DNA of 64,000 nucleotides from Agrostemma githago (GCA_958450325.1 OY288241.1:51966078-52030077); one strand, 5' to 3'. Shown: positions 1 to 11,690, counted from the first letter of the stretch. Made by a program: numbers and translations. Notes: a model not told the origin generated them from the letters alone.

Positions 1-2097
1 ATTGACGGGTTCTCAGCTAAATTCTTTAAAGCAACTTGGCATATTGTTGGGGCAGATTTCTGCAAGGCAGCACTACAGTTCTTTAAGACTGGATCCATGT
101 CAAAACAAGCAAACTCCACATTGATTACACTCATTCCAAAGAGGAAGGAAGTAAGCCTGCTCTGTGATGGATTTCAGGCCCAACTCTTGCTGTACGGTTT
201 TTTATAAGGCAATCTCAAAGGTCCTTGCTAATAGATTAAAAACTGTTCTTCCGGATCTTATTGGTGAGGAACAAGCTGCTTTTATCAAGGGGAGGAACAT
301 TTTTGACAATATTCTCTTGTCTCAGGCTTTGGTGAAGGGATATTCTAGGAAATTCTTGACTCCTAGATGTCTAGTGAAAGTGGATATTAGAAAAGCATTC
401 GATTCACTACAATGGAAGTTTATAGAGCAGATGATGGTTGCTTTTGGTATACCCGGTCAGTTTGCTAAATGGTTGATGGGTTGTATCAAAGATCCATGGT
501 ATTCCTTTAAACTGAATGGGAGTATTAATGGGTTCTTTCAGGGTAAGAGTGGAATTAGGCAAAGGGATCCCCTTTCTCCTTATATTTTTTTCATGAGTAT
601 GGAAATTTTATCGCGTTCTCTCAGGCTTCTTTGTACTCAGGAGCAAGTTTCTTTCCACCCCAAGTGCTGTAGACTGAATATAACGCATTTGATATTTGCG
701 GATGACCTTATGCTCTTTGTTTGAGGTGATGTTCCCTCGGTTATGGCAATTAAGAAAGCCTTGGGGGACTTTGCAGCAATCTCAAGACTTCAAGCTAACA
801 ATGATAAAACAAATATATATTTTGGAGGTGTTAGATTGGAAGTTAAGAATGCAATTATTGCTGGTACGGGGTTTGTTGAGGGGTCATTTCCTTTCAGATA
901 TCTTGGCATTCCCTTATCTGATGCGAGGGTTGGTGTTAGGATGTTTGATGGACTGATATTGAAAATTCAGAAGGCTACTAAGCACTAGTCTATGAAGTTT
1001 CTCTCCTATGCAGGGAAGATACATTTAATCAACTCAGTAGTCTTTGGAATAGAGAATTTCTGGTATTCTAGTTTGCAAATTCTTGCTGCCGTGCTTAAAA
1101 GCATAGCTAAGCTGTGCAAAGATTTTTTCTGGGGTGTGCAGGAGGGTCAACGAAGATTAGTTTTTAAAAAATGGACGGATATCTGCTATTCATGGTATTC
1201 AGGTGGATTTAATATAAAGAATGCTGCAATCTGGAATAAGGCTCTATTGATGAAATGGGTCTGGGTTCTTTCGCAACCACCATCCAGTTTATGGAGTAAA
1301 TGGTGTCAAGATTATATATTTCGAGGAGGATCTATTTGGTCTATTCAAGCTAAGGAGTTCCACTCTGCTAGTCTCAAGGGGATTCTTGTTGTTCGAGACG
1401 ATTTGTTGAATAGATATGGTTCTTGGAATGCTGCTCAGGAATTTCTCCAAGGTAGTGTGTTCAATGCAAAATTCAAAGTAAGTAAAGCTTACTGCCTACT
1501 TGCTAACGCACAGGTGCTTAATTGGAGGGGTATTCTTTCTTCTAGCCCTATAGTACCAAGTCACAAAGTGATTCTTTCCCTTGCTATTCAAAACCAGCTA
1601 GCCACGACAGATCAGTACATGAAGCGAGGTTTTCATCTGGTTAATAGGTGTTGCCTGTGTGAGGCTGATGTTGAAAGCACCCCTCACTTATTCTTTTCCT
1701 GTTCTTTTTCTGATCAAGTTTGGACTGTTGTACTGCGTTGGATGGAGATCGATCATATAGGCAGTAAGCTAAGTGTTGTTCTGTACTGGTTGAGGAAGAG
1801 AAAACGGAGGAAGCATTGGAAATTTTCCTGGATCTGTACCTGTTTGGCTGCTACTGTATATCAGCTTTGGAAGGAAAGAAATAAGAGGATTTTCACAAAT
1901 ACAAAGTCCTTTGTTGATGCTTTGATTGCATATACTAAATTTGTTGTAGAAACTCGGTTTGATAGTCTAAAGTACAATCCTAGATATAAAAGGATAGTAG
2001 ATAAACTTGGGCTCTTTCATTAGGCCTATAGTGTGATAGTATTTTTGCAAAAATTGTAATTTCTTTCACAATGAAATGAAATGATACCTCTTCTTGC
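1..2097 (+). pseudogene. L1-type LINE copy A, reverse transcriptase ORF2 (5' part outside window)
   Basis: Remnant of the second ORF of a plant L1-type non-LTR retrotransposon, which copies its RNA into DNA at the target site. The frame from base 1 reads the RT palm approach (DGFSAKFFKATW, LITLIPK). A frameshift at about 150-164 moves it to the frame that runs to the stop at 2021-2023. Visible motifs are FRPNSCCTVFYKAISK, KVDIRKAFDSLQW, the catalytic FADD at about 697-708, and a C-terminal zf-RVT-like segment (CCLCEADVESTPHLFFSC). Two in-frame stops (TGA 722-724, and TAG 986-988 where Trp is expected) break it, and RQGDP has become RQRDP. A short 3' UTR ends in TTGCAAAAAA and a (TAA/CAA)n tail. 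Copies B and C are relatives. Dead element; high confidence in class. Confidence 0.9.
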
Positions 2098-2150
2098 AAA
2101 AAAAAATAATAACAACAACAACAACAACAACAATAATAATAATAATAATC
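2098..2150 (+). repeat. (AAT/AAC)n tail of LINE copy A
   Basis: Trinucleotide run of AAT and AAC units directly after the LINE 3' UTR. It is the poly-TAA style tail of this LINE family. The next retroelement fragment begins at its right end. Confidence 0.85.
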
Positions 2151-2522
2151 CTTTGACCCAGTCCGGCTTAACTTCTTTTGAGCATGGACGGGCCGTTGCT
2201 GATGCTGCTCACCGTAAGTGTGCCAAGTATCATGCACGCTGCACGGCCATTGGGTATGGTTTTCTTCCTTTCTCCTTCTCCTCTCTCGGTGAGCTCGACA
2301 CGGATGTTGTTTCTCTGCTCCAGCGGATTCGTAAATTCGCTATGTCTCAGGATGCTGGAGCGCGTGCCGCAGTTCATATTTTCACTAGAATTAGTTTTGC
2401 GATCACTAAGGGAGTGGGGGCCCAGATAGTATCTCGGCTTCCCTCTAACTTCTTGTAATTTGTTCTGGTGTTAATGAAAGTTCCGTTATTAAAAAAATTA
2501 TAATAATTATAATAATAATAAT
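2151..2522 (+). pseudogene. 3' fragment of a TAA-tailed retroelement family (copy R1)
   Basis: About 310 coding bases followed by a short 3' UTR and a (TAA)n tail. The frame ends at TAA 2456-2458 and reads HRKCAKYHARCTAIGYGF, then GARAAVHIFTRISFAITKG and VGAQIVSRLPSNFL. A diverged copy on the opposite strand (11273-11618) keeps the same protein pattern, so this was a real coding C-terminus. I infer a 5'-truncated non-LTR retroelement from the tail and the 3'-anchored fragments. I do not recognise the domain with certainty. Shorter copies lie at 2523-2630 and 7734-7830. Confidence 0.55.
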
Positions 2523-2631
2523 GGGGGCCCAGATTGTATCTCGGCTGCCCACCAATTTTTTGTAAACTAAGTTTTGATTCATCAATAAAATTCTCCCATT
2601 TCAACCAAAAATAAAAAAAAAACAAAAAAAT

Positions 2632-2662
<31 letters not shown>
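2523..2662 (+). repeat. Very short 3' end of the same retroelement family (copy R2) with (AAT)n tail
   Basis: GGGCCCAGATTGTATCTCGG, followed by a stop and a 3' UTR, repeats the end of copy R1 (the VSRLP region). It is followed by an A-rich stretch and (AAT)n up to 2662. It is 5'-truncated to about 60 bp of coding sequence and sits in the tail of R1. Confidence 0.6.
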
Positions 2663-2665
<3 letters not shown>

Positions 2666-3376
2666 GAATGGCTCCTATATTACTGTCATTCATGCTGCAA
2701 ATTGGGACACTTGAAGGGCACTTGTAAGTTGGAGAAGAAGAAGACTGAGGGGGAGAAGAAAAAGAATGTACAGGTTCAGACCAGGTACACTCTTGTAAAG
2801 ACAGTTACTGGTGGAATTGGTGATGGCCGCCTGGACCCCAACTCCACCCTTGGGGCGAGCGGATTAAGGGAAGGCATGGGTATCCCGGACCCCAATCTGA
2901 TGGGAAAGGTTGAAGGACAGCAGGCTAAGGCTGATTCCTTCCCCCATCAGGTGGATTAGGGAGGGATGAATAGATTGTCCTGGACCCCAACTTGTCCCTT
3001 TGTTCAGGCGGATTAAGGGAGGGTATAGACCCGAACCCCAACTTGAACCTAGGGCCAGGGGGATTAAGGGAAGGCGTTGTAATCCCGGACCCCAATCTGC
3101 AACATGTGGAAGAGCGGCAGCATTCCCCTATCCCAGGCTCAGATGGATTAGGGAGGGAAAATGATGGGTTTCTTTATGTGCATAAATGCATTGGAGGCTC
3201 TGTCTTTTCTAGCAAACCTTGATATGAGCAAAGAGGTGAAATTGGAACTGATGCAGACTATCAGATACAGTCTCCTTTGGCAAAATGAAATTAAAGACCT
3301 GGAAAAGCAGGAAGGAGGGCTTGAGAGGAAACTTGACCCGATAGTTGCTGATATTCCACCTCACCCTTATATCTAA
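2663..3376 (+). pseudogene. LINE copy B, 3' part of ORF1 (gag-like, CCHC zinc knuckle)
   Basis: Starts abruptly inside ORF1 at the end of an (AAT)n tract. The frame from 2663 reads YEWLLYYCHSCCKLGHLKGTC, a C-x2-C-x4-H-x4-C zinc knuckle at 2684-2725, as expected for the RNA-binding ORF1 protein of plant LINEs. A Lys/Glu-rich stretch follows. Then comes a degenerate direct repeat with the core GGATTARGGRAGG at about 2861, 2953, 3010, 3061 and 3145, coding for GLREG..IPDPNL-like peptides. Stops and shifts interrupt it. The last segment (3161-3376) ends in TAA, overlapping the ATG of ORF2 by one base. RNA chaperone role is from family knowledge. Confidence 0.7.
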
Positions 3377-6300
3377 TGCAAATAGCTACTTGGAATATTA
3401 GGGGTGGGAATGAAGAAATAAAGCAAAGTGTTGTTCTTAACTTAATTAGAACTAGAGGTATTGATGTTTTGGGGTTACTTGAAACTCGAATAAAAGAGGC
3501 TAAGGCTTCTCCTATTATTATGAGGAAATTTAAGGCATTTATGGTTGCGTCCAATTATGAGTCACACTATAATGGTCGTATTTGGATGATTTGGAAATCG
3601 AGCACTGTCAGAGTGACTATTCTTGCAACTCATGCTCAGTTCATTCATAGCCATGTTCATCACTTTGCCTCTGGCTTGGAGATTTATATGACTACTGTGT
3701 ATGGGAGTAATGAAGGGAAGGATAGATGGGAACGACTTTGGCAAGCTATTTGTTCCTTTAGAGGGGTGCAGGAAGGTTGGATTGTTATTGGAGACTTCAA
3801 TATTGTAAGGAATCAGCAAGAGAAGATTGGGGGTTCCCCTCCAGCTATCAAGGAGATGGATGATTTCAATGAATGCTCATTGTAAGCTAGACTATATGAG
3901 ATTACTGGTCAAGGGCAGGAGTTCACTTGGACTAATAAGCAACACCCAGATGATAGAGTTTGGTCGCGACTTGATAGAGCTTTGGTTAATGGCGGATGGA
4001 TTCACTCTTTTCCTTCCTCCTTTGCCACCTACTTAAGTCCTGATATTTCAGATCATTCGCCAGTCTATGTTGCAATCATGCCGGATGAGAAGAAGACTTA
4101 TTCTTTCACCTTCCTGAACTGTTGGACTAAATGTCCAAAGTATCATGAAGTTGTTTCCTCAGCTTGGAATTACCCTGCTGTGGGAACAGCAGGATTCACA
4201 CTTTTTACTAAACTAAAGAGGGTTAAAGGGGCTTTAAGAAGGATGCACAAAATAATTTTACTCATCTTAGTAGAAGAATATCTGAGACTAAATCTGACCT
4301 GGATGAATGTCAGCGGCAACTCTTGAATCATTCATTCTCTATTGACTATGCTAATCGTGAGGTGAAGATTTTGGCAACTTACAGAGCACTTCAGGATGCC
4401 GAACTTAGCATTCTTAAACAAAGAGCAAAAATGGACAATATAATGCAAGGGGATAAAGCGACTAAGTATTTTCACGCAAGAATTAGAGAAGGGAGGCATC
4501 AAAAAATTATTGGTTCTATCCAAGATAAAGATGGCAGACTTAGAGAAGGACTTTTAGAGGTCGCGGATGGTTTTATTGATTATTACAAGGAGCTACTTGG
4601 TAGGTCTCAACAGGTTCAACCTCTTGGGGGCATGGTAGCTAAGGGTGCTAGAGTACTGAAGGATGAGTGGGAACTTATAACCAGGTTGCCTACTGAAGAT
4701 GAAGTCAGAAAAGCAGTTTTTTGTATAGGGGAGGACAGAAGTCAAGGTCCAAATGGGTTCTCGTCTGCTTTCTTCAAAAGCTCTTGGAGTATAATATTAA
4801 TAAAGGGTGATTTTTACTCTACTGTCCTAGAATTCTTCCAAAATAAGAGAATGCTTAAGCAAGCTAACTCAATGGATATTACTCTTATACCAAAGAAGGA
4901 TATCTGTCAGACTGTATTAGATTACAGGCCAATTTCCTGATGTACTGTTTTTTACAAAACAATCAGCAAATTGCTTACTTTGTGTATTCAACAGGTGCTG
5001 TAAAATTTAGTTGGGTTTGAGCAGGCAACATTTATCAAGGGGAGAAGTATACAAGAAAACATAGTATTGTCTCAAGCTCCGGTAAAAAATTATGGAAGGA
5101 AGTACTTAACTCCTAGGTGCCTTATGAAGATAGATCTAAGGAAGGCATTTGATTCTATTCAATGGGATTTTATTGAAAGCCTACTTAAAGAGCCAAATTA
5201 AACTTTCCACCTGTGTTCATTGAGTGGGTAATGGCCTGTATTACTAGCTCTTGGTTTACCTTGAAAGTTAATGGAGCAAATCATGGTTTTTATAAGGGCA
5301 GAAGTGGTCTTCGTCAAGGTTGCCCACTCTCCCCTTACCTTTTTGTCTTAAGCATGGAAGTGCTCTCTAGGAGACTTAGAGATATAAATCAGCAGCCTCA
5401 AGTTTCTTATCATCCAAAGTGTTGTAAACTAAAGCTCAATCGCATGGTGTTTGCAAATGATCTAATGATCTTCACTAGGGGTGATAGCCCCTCAATGATT
5501 GCAGTTACTAAGGCATTGGAGATGTTTGCTTTAGGGTCAGGGTTGCAGGCTAACAAGGAGAAGACTCATATTTTCTTTGGAGGGGTAGGAAAGGATGTAG
5601 AGGACCTCATTATGGAGCAAACTGGGTTTGCACAAGGACAATTCCCTTGTCGCTACCTAGGCTTGCCTCTCCATTCTGTGAACAACAGGTTGAATCAATA
5701 CCAGGTGCTTCTCAACAAGATTCAGACTAAGATGGTGTGCTGGTCCTCTAGTCATCTAACTTATGTTGGACGACTCCAATAAATTACATATGTGGTCATT
5801 TGGTTAACCAATTACTGGTGCTCTAATGCAATTTTCCCTATCAATGTTATTAAGCGCATTGATCAGCTTTGCTTGAGATTCTTTTGGACGGGTAGCTATA
5901 ACAAGGTGAGAATGGTGTTTAAAAGCTGGTTGAGCATCTGCTTACCCTGGGCGGAAGGGGGACTTAATGATAAGAGCTTGAGAAGTTGGAATAAAGCGCA
6001 GATTGTCCACTGGATATAATTCTTAGCGACATTGTCCACTGGATATAATTCTTAGCGACAAATCTAGCCTTTGGAAAGATTGGCACATCCGATATATGCT
6101 TCAGAATCAAGATGTTTGGTCTGTTAAGAAAAAGGAGAACCACACCTCTACTTGGAAGAGCATACTTAACTTAAGAGATGAAATATTGCAGGTGAGCGGG
6201 GGTATTGAAGCAGCTACTGCACTGGTTAGAAGTTGGACTTGTAACAATTCTTTTATTGCCAATGCTGCTTATGATTGGTTTAGAAAGCATGAGCAAACGG

Positions 6301-6865
6301 TTAGATGGATGGCCAGGTTTAAGGGAAATGGTGTTACTCCTAAGCAGAGAGTTATACTGGTTTTAGCTGGGCAACGAGCTTTGGCTACTCAGGATAAGCT
6401 GCAAGCAAGAGGACTTAATCTGGCGAGCAGATGTGAATTATGTAAGAACGGGTATGAATCTGTCAAGCACTTATTTTTGGGTGCTCCTTCTCTATACAGG
6501 TATGACAACACCTTTTAATCTGGATGCAGATTACTGGGAAAGGCTGGGATTTGCTTACTGAACTGACTTGGTGTACTGCACGAAAGAACAGAAGGCACTG
6601 AAAGAACCAATGGTTTTGTAGCACCATAGCTGCTGCAACATATTGGATTTGGATGGAAAGGAACAATAGAATTTTCTCTAATACCAGGACTACCGTAGAA
6701 AGTCTTGTAAGTCGTATTAAATTTGAAGTTAGCACCAGATTACGAGGTAGAGGTGTGGATCTTGCTTTGAAGCAATTATTATAGAGGAGGTTTAAGTCGT
6801 AGAGGATATATCTTTTGTAAGATTCTAGTCTTATTTTTAATAAAATAAGGCATACTTTCCTTGAA
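3376..6865 (+). pseudogene. LINE copy B, ORF2 (endonuclease + reverse transcriptase), degenerate
   Basis: ATG at 3376 opens the apurinic-like endonuclease (MQIATWNIRGGNEEIKQS; GDFNIVRNQQEK; SDHSPVYV). RT follows (SQGPNGFSSAFFKSSW, LTPRCLMKIDLRKAFDS, SGLRQGCPLSPYLF), then a zf-RVT-like tail (CELCKNGYESVKHLF). Breaks: TAA 3883, a shift near 4246, TGA 4938 (Cys expected), several changes between 4990 and 5210, TAA 5780, and a perfect 29-bp tandem duplication at 6002-6059 that shifts the frame. The RT active box reads F-A-N-D (Asn codon 5456-5458) instead of FADD, so it could not polymerise even if the frame were open. The 3' UTR ends near 6865 in a (TAA)n tail. Confidence 0.88.
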
Positions 6866-6867
6866 AA

Positions 6868-6902
<35 letters not shown>

Positions 6903-6950
6903 CAACAAATTAATTAATTAACAATAACAACAACAACAACAACAACAACA
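6866..6950 (+). repeat. (TAA/CAA)n tail of LINE copy B
   Basis: AAT units, then AAC units, with a TTAATTAATTAA interruption, directly after the 3' UTR of LINE copy B. Confidence 0.8.
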
Positions 6951-7580
6951 TAGTACTCCCTCCAATTCATTTGATTTCTACTTTTGTTTTTTTTCATACT
7001 TGGCAATAGAAAATTTGTTATGTAATACTATACATCTTTGATTACGTAATATACAAAATTTTAAATTTTGATATCCATAAATCTTAATACAATAAAAATA
7101 ATACTCATATGTTATATTGTATGGTATATATATTAGATATTCTATTCACTCAAAAATGGTGTAAAAAACGTAAATTAATCATGATGGCATTGAGACAGAG
7201 TTGTAAATATTTGAATATAATATATATTTCAAGACCTCCAAATATTATGAAATGCATAATATATTAATAATTATTATAATAACAATGATGATAAAAAAAT
7301 AGAAAATAATAATAATAAGTTAATAACAACAATAACAATAATAATAAAAATGACGATGATGATGACGACAACGACGATGACGATGATAGTAATGATTTGT
7401 TATTATTAACATTAAGAGATATGAGTAATAAAAATAACAACAACAGTGATAATATTATCATTATTATTATTATTTTTATGAAAAGAAACTTGCATTATTA
7501 TCGAAATGCAATAATAGTAATAATAGCTTGTTGTAATTTGCTTCGATCTTAATACAACTTCCGTTTCATATAAATAAATA

Positions 7581-7612
<32 letters not shown>

Positions 7613-7733
7613 TGTTATTGTTATTGTTATTAAAATATATTATTATTGTTATTAAAATATATTATTATTATTATATTTTATTACAATTATTATTATTATA
7701 TATTTTTATTTTTATTATTTTATTTTTTTATAA
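6951..7733. repeat. AT-rich tract with possible Stowaway-type end and trinucleotide microsatellites
   Basis: TACTCCCTCC at about 6955 resembles the terminal inverted repeat of Stowaway MITEs, but I find no matching right end, so any element is partial. From 7240 to 7480 there are mixed AAT, GAT and GAC triplets, and from 7580 to 7730 long ATT/TTA runs. ORFs here are repeat translations (poly Ser, Leu, Tyr). No gene seen. Confidence 0.45.
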
Positions 7734-7830
7734 TAAACGGATCTTGCATTAACACTAGAACAAATTACAAGAAGTTAGAGGGGGAGCCAAGATACTATCT
7801 GGGCCTCCACTTCCTTAGCAATCGCAAAAC
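7734..7830 (-). repeat. Short 3' end of TAA-tailed retroelement (copy R3)
   Basis: The reverse complement of AACGGATCTTGCATTAACAC and what follows matches the 3' end of copies R1 and R4, including the GCCCAGATAGTATCTTGGCT region. Only about 100 bp remain. It lies directly beyond the tail of LINE copy C, the same order as LINE A followed by R1 on the other strand. Confidence 0.55.
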
Positions 7831-10800
7831 TATTATTATTATTATTATTATTTTTGCAAGAAGGTTATGCCTCTTTATTCATCCATATAGGGAAGAGAAA
7901 AGAGACTCAACTTACAAAAGGACACCCCCTATTAGAGTTCGAACTCCATCAACCGCTTCTTAAAAGGCTTAGATCCATACCTCTACTCCTCATCCTAATG
8001 AAAATCTCGAACTTAATCTGATTAATAATACTATTACAAGATCTCATGCTATCCTGAAAAATTCTATTGTTCAGTTCTCTCCAAACATGGCACGTGACAG
8101 CCGCAATGCAATGACAATACCATTGATTCTTCCAGTGCTTCCTCCTTTGCTTCGCCATGCTCCACTTCAACTCTGCCTTAAGCTCTTTTCCCCCTTCCTT
8201 GAATGTTTAACCAATCCTTGATCCTCTGCCACACACTCATAGCAAAATTACAATTAAAGAACAGGTGCTCGTGATCCTCCTCTTCTAACCTGCAAAGAAC
8301 ACATCTGTTCATGATAGGTAGCCCACGTTTCCTAATATTCTACATAGTTTCTAGTTTCCTTTGAGCAACCATAGAAGTAATGAAACCATGTTTGGGGATA
8401 ACCTTTTGCCCCCCAACCAACTTCAACCAACGTTGCTTGGGAAATTTGGTCCGAAACCAGTTATAGGCCATGGCAGTCTGAAATTTCTCCTTCACCTGCT
8501 AGCTGCAAATGAGTTCCTTAGCCTTATGTTTATCACCCACACCTACAATAATCTCATCCCTGATTTTCATATTACTCTTCAGAGTAGCAGTATATCTTTC
8601 CTCTTTCCTAATGTCCCAAATGGACTTGTTGCCAAGGATATAGCAGTGTATCCAAGAATTCCATAAACCCTGCTCATTCCTAATCATCTTCCACAGCACT
8701 AAAGCTTTATTCCAAGCCTCCATCTCAATAATCCCAAACCCCCCCTTCCTCCCAAGGTGCACACATGTTATTTCAACTCTTGTAATACATACGCCCCTTC
8801 TCTATACTTTCAGTCCACAAGTATGTCCTGCAGAACTGTTTGAGTTTCAGCAACACATTCTGAGGCAGTAATGTATTCACACTCCAATAGTTCAAAATAC
8901 CAAATATAACCGAGTTAATCAATTCAATCCTGCCAGCATAAGATAGAGCAGTAGCAGACCATCCACTAAAAGAGCCCCTGATCGTTGCTAATAAATCATT
9001 ATAATGCTCCAATCTATTAGTTATAGCATTCAAGGGGATACCTAAATATTTGCAAGGAAAAGCCCCTTGAGTGAACCCAGTCTCAGCCAAAATTAGGTCT
9101 TTCACCTCCTCCGTAACACCTCCTAAGTATATATCAGTTTTGTCCTTGTTTGTTTGCAAGCCGATTCCTTTTCAAACTTCTCTAATGCATTCATAATCGA
9201 CTGAACTGAGGGAATGTCACCCCGAGTAAAAACCATAAGATCATCTGCAAATATCAGATGATTCAAATTAATTTGCCTACACTTTGGATGATAGGATACC
9301 TGGGAAAGTATTTGGTTGTATCTGAGGTGTCTAGACAATACTTCCATACTAAGAACAAATAGGTAAGGGGAGAGGGGATCCCCTTGTCTAACCCCGCTCC
9401 TCCCTTTAAAGAATCCTTGAGAAACCACATTAACCTTAATTGAGAACTAAGACCCTTGGATACACGTTCTGATCCAACCAATGAATTCCTCAGGAAAATT
9501 GAACTCCTTCATCATATTGTCCATGAATTCCCATTGAAGCGAGTCAAATGCTTTCCTTAAATCGATCTTCATTAAACAACGAGGTGTGATATACTTCCTA
9601 TTATAGTTCTTAATCAGTGATTGTGAGATAGCAATATTCTCGTGGATACTCCTATTATGAATGAATGCCGCTTGTTCAGGCCCCACAACCTTATGAATAA
9701 CCTTCTGCAACCTGATAGTGATCAACTTACTGATAGTTTTATACAAAACAGAACAACAGGATAGAGGTCTGAAATCCAACACATAATTGCATACTTGCTT
9801 CTTTGGAACAAGAGTAATGAGCGTAGCATTTGCCTGTTTCACCAGTTTTCTTTTTTCAAAGAATTCCTTAACTACTTTGCAGAAATTCGCATCTACTATA
9901 CTCCAAGCAGCTTTAAAAAATCCAGCAGAGAATCCATCAGGACCCGGACTCATATTGGATCCAATCGAGAAAACAACCCTCCTTATCTCCTCATCAATAG
10001 GCTGAGTCAACAGGTCCTCCCAATCATTCTGTTCTACCTTACCTCCATCAACCATACCATCTCCATGAATGTTAGTGACATTCTTCTTACTACCTAATAG
10101 GTGTTCATAATAATCAACAAAACTTGCAGCCACCTCCTCTTTACCCTCTCTTTGTATACCATGTCTATCCTTAATGACCCCTATGGTTTGCTGTTGCCTC
10201 CTTTCTTTGATTCTAGAGTGGAAATGAGAAGCAGCAGCATCATCCTTAACTATGTTATCCATCTTTGCCCTCTGATGTGCAATGCTAATTTCCGTCTGTT
10301 TAAGACTCCTCCATTCATTCAATATAATTTTCTCCTTCTCCAATAAACTGACATCATTTTTCTGCTCCTGGATCTTCTTTTGGCAGCTGTCCAACTCCTT
10401 ATCTAAGTCCTTAATCCTTTGTTCCAAGTTAGTAAAAGAACTTCTATGCAATCTCTTCAAAGCCTCTTTAACATTCTTAAGTTTGCTAAAAAAATTGATA
10501 ACCAATAGCTCCATAAACCCTCTTATTCCAAGCTTCCTGTACCGTTTCCAGAAATTGAGGATGGGATGTCCAACAATTAAGAAAACTAAACTGTCTGCAC
10601 TGCTTGCTCTCATTAGCAATCTCGACCAACACTGGAGAGTGGTCATAAACCCCAGGATTCAAAATTTGAGCATGAGAATCAGAAAAAGAATTAACCCACT
10701 TCATGTTAACTAAAGTTCTATCCAAACGAGTCCACACCCTATCTTTGACATCTTGCTTATTATTCCAGGTGAATTCACATCGCATCCCTGGTTGGTAATC

Positions 10801-11200
10801 TCCTGTAGAGCACACTTCTCAATACAGTTGTTAAAAGCTTCCATATCTTCAATATTTGGATCTGTGCCCCGAATCTTCTCATGACTATAACGGATGATAT
10901 TAAAATCACCCATTACAATCCAGTTATCCATCCTTCCACTATACTTTATCATTTTATCCCATAATCTTTCTCTAGCAGTAGGGTCATTATGACCATAAAC
11001 CATAGTAGCATCAAAGTGCTTATTAGAAGCAAAGTGATGAACATAGAAGTGAATCCATTGATCATCAACCTCCACCTTATTAACAGTAACACTACTCGGG
11101 TTCCAAATAACCCAAACCCGGTCATTGTAATGACAACTGTAGTTAGTATAACTTCATAACCTTTAAATTTGGCCTTAATAATAGATTTAACCTTACTATA
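7831..11200 (-). pseudogene. LINE copy C, ORF2 (endonuclease + reverse transcriptase), minus strand
   Basis: Third L1-type copy, inverted relative to A and B. Its (TAA)n tail is at 7831-7855 and its 3' UTR at about 7858-7950. Reading leftwards from 11200 it starts inside the endonuclease (NDRVWVIWNPS, GDFNIIRYSHEK, YDHSPVLVEI). RT follows (SPGPDGFSAGFFKAAW, LDFRPLSCCSVLYKTISKL, RCLMKIDLRKAFDSLQWEF, GVRQGDPLSPYLFVLS) with an intact FADD at about 9240-9250. The zf-RVT segment (RCVLCRLEEEDHEHLFF) is near 8260-8320. Breaks: a shift near 10486-10500, a stop at 9447 where Trp is expected, and shifts near 9160, 8770 and 8500. It is 5'-truncated about 45 codons into ORF2, at the edge of an (ATT)n tract. 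Confidence 0.88.
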
Positions 11201-11272
11201 CTATTATTATTATTATCATTATCATTATTATCATTATCATTATTATTATTATTATTTTATTATTATTATTAT
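11201..11272 (-). repeat. (ATT/ATC)n tail of copy R4
   Basis: ATT and ATC triplets between LINE copy C and retroelement copy R4. On the minus strand it is the 3' tail of R4, and LINE C begins in it. Confidence 0.75.
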
Positions 11273-11615
11273 GAACCGAAGCTTGCATCAATAACGAAAC
11301 AAATTACAAGAAGTTAGTGGGTAGCCGAGATACTATCTGGGCACCCACTCCCTTAGCAATAGCGAAGCTAAGTCTAGTGAAAATAAAAGCAGCTGCGTGA
11401 GCCCCCACATCCTGAGCGATAGAGAATTTTTAAATCCGCTTGAGCAACGCAAAAGCCTCTGCATCAAGCTCCCCAAGTGAAGAGAAGGAGAAAGGCAGAA
11501 CCCATAACCAGTCTTGGTGCACAAATCTCCGTACTTGGCGCACTTAGGCTGAGCAGCGTTAACGACCGCACGACCAGGCAGGAAATTCGTCATCGCAGAC
11601 TGAGTCAATGGGGAC

Positions 11616-11618
<3 letters not shown>
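11273..11618 (-). pseudogene. 3' fragment of TAA-tailed retroelement (copy R4)
   Basis: On the minus strand it reads QPKCAKYGDLCTKTGYGF, then (one frame over) ELDAEAFALLKRI, stop, KFSIAQDVGAHAAAFIFTRL and SFAIAKGVGAQIVSRLPTNFL-stop. The pattern matches copy R1 almost residue by residue. Many differences are conservative, which points to an old coding family that was once under selection. One in-frame TAA and a frameshift make this copy dead. The function of this C-terminal domain is not recognised. Confidence 0.6.
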
Positions 11619-11665
<47 letters not shown>

Positions 11666-11690
11666 AAACGGATCTTATTATTATTATTGA
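11619..11690 (-). repeat. (ATT)n tract with a trace of another 3' end
   Basis: About 15 ATT units, then AAACGGATCTT (the terminal motif of the R family) and more ATT. It looks like the tail and last bases of one more, nearly fully truncated copy. Confidence 0.4.

Noticed and set aside
7264..7461. ORFs of poly-Ser/Leu/Tyr
   Set aside because: Translations of trinucleotide microsatellites.
6953..7560. Complete Stowaway MITE starting at TACTCCCTCC
   Set aside because: No right-end partner found; left as a possible fragment only.
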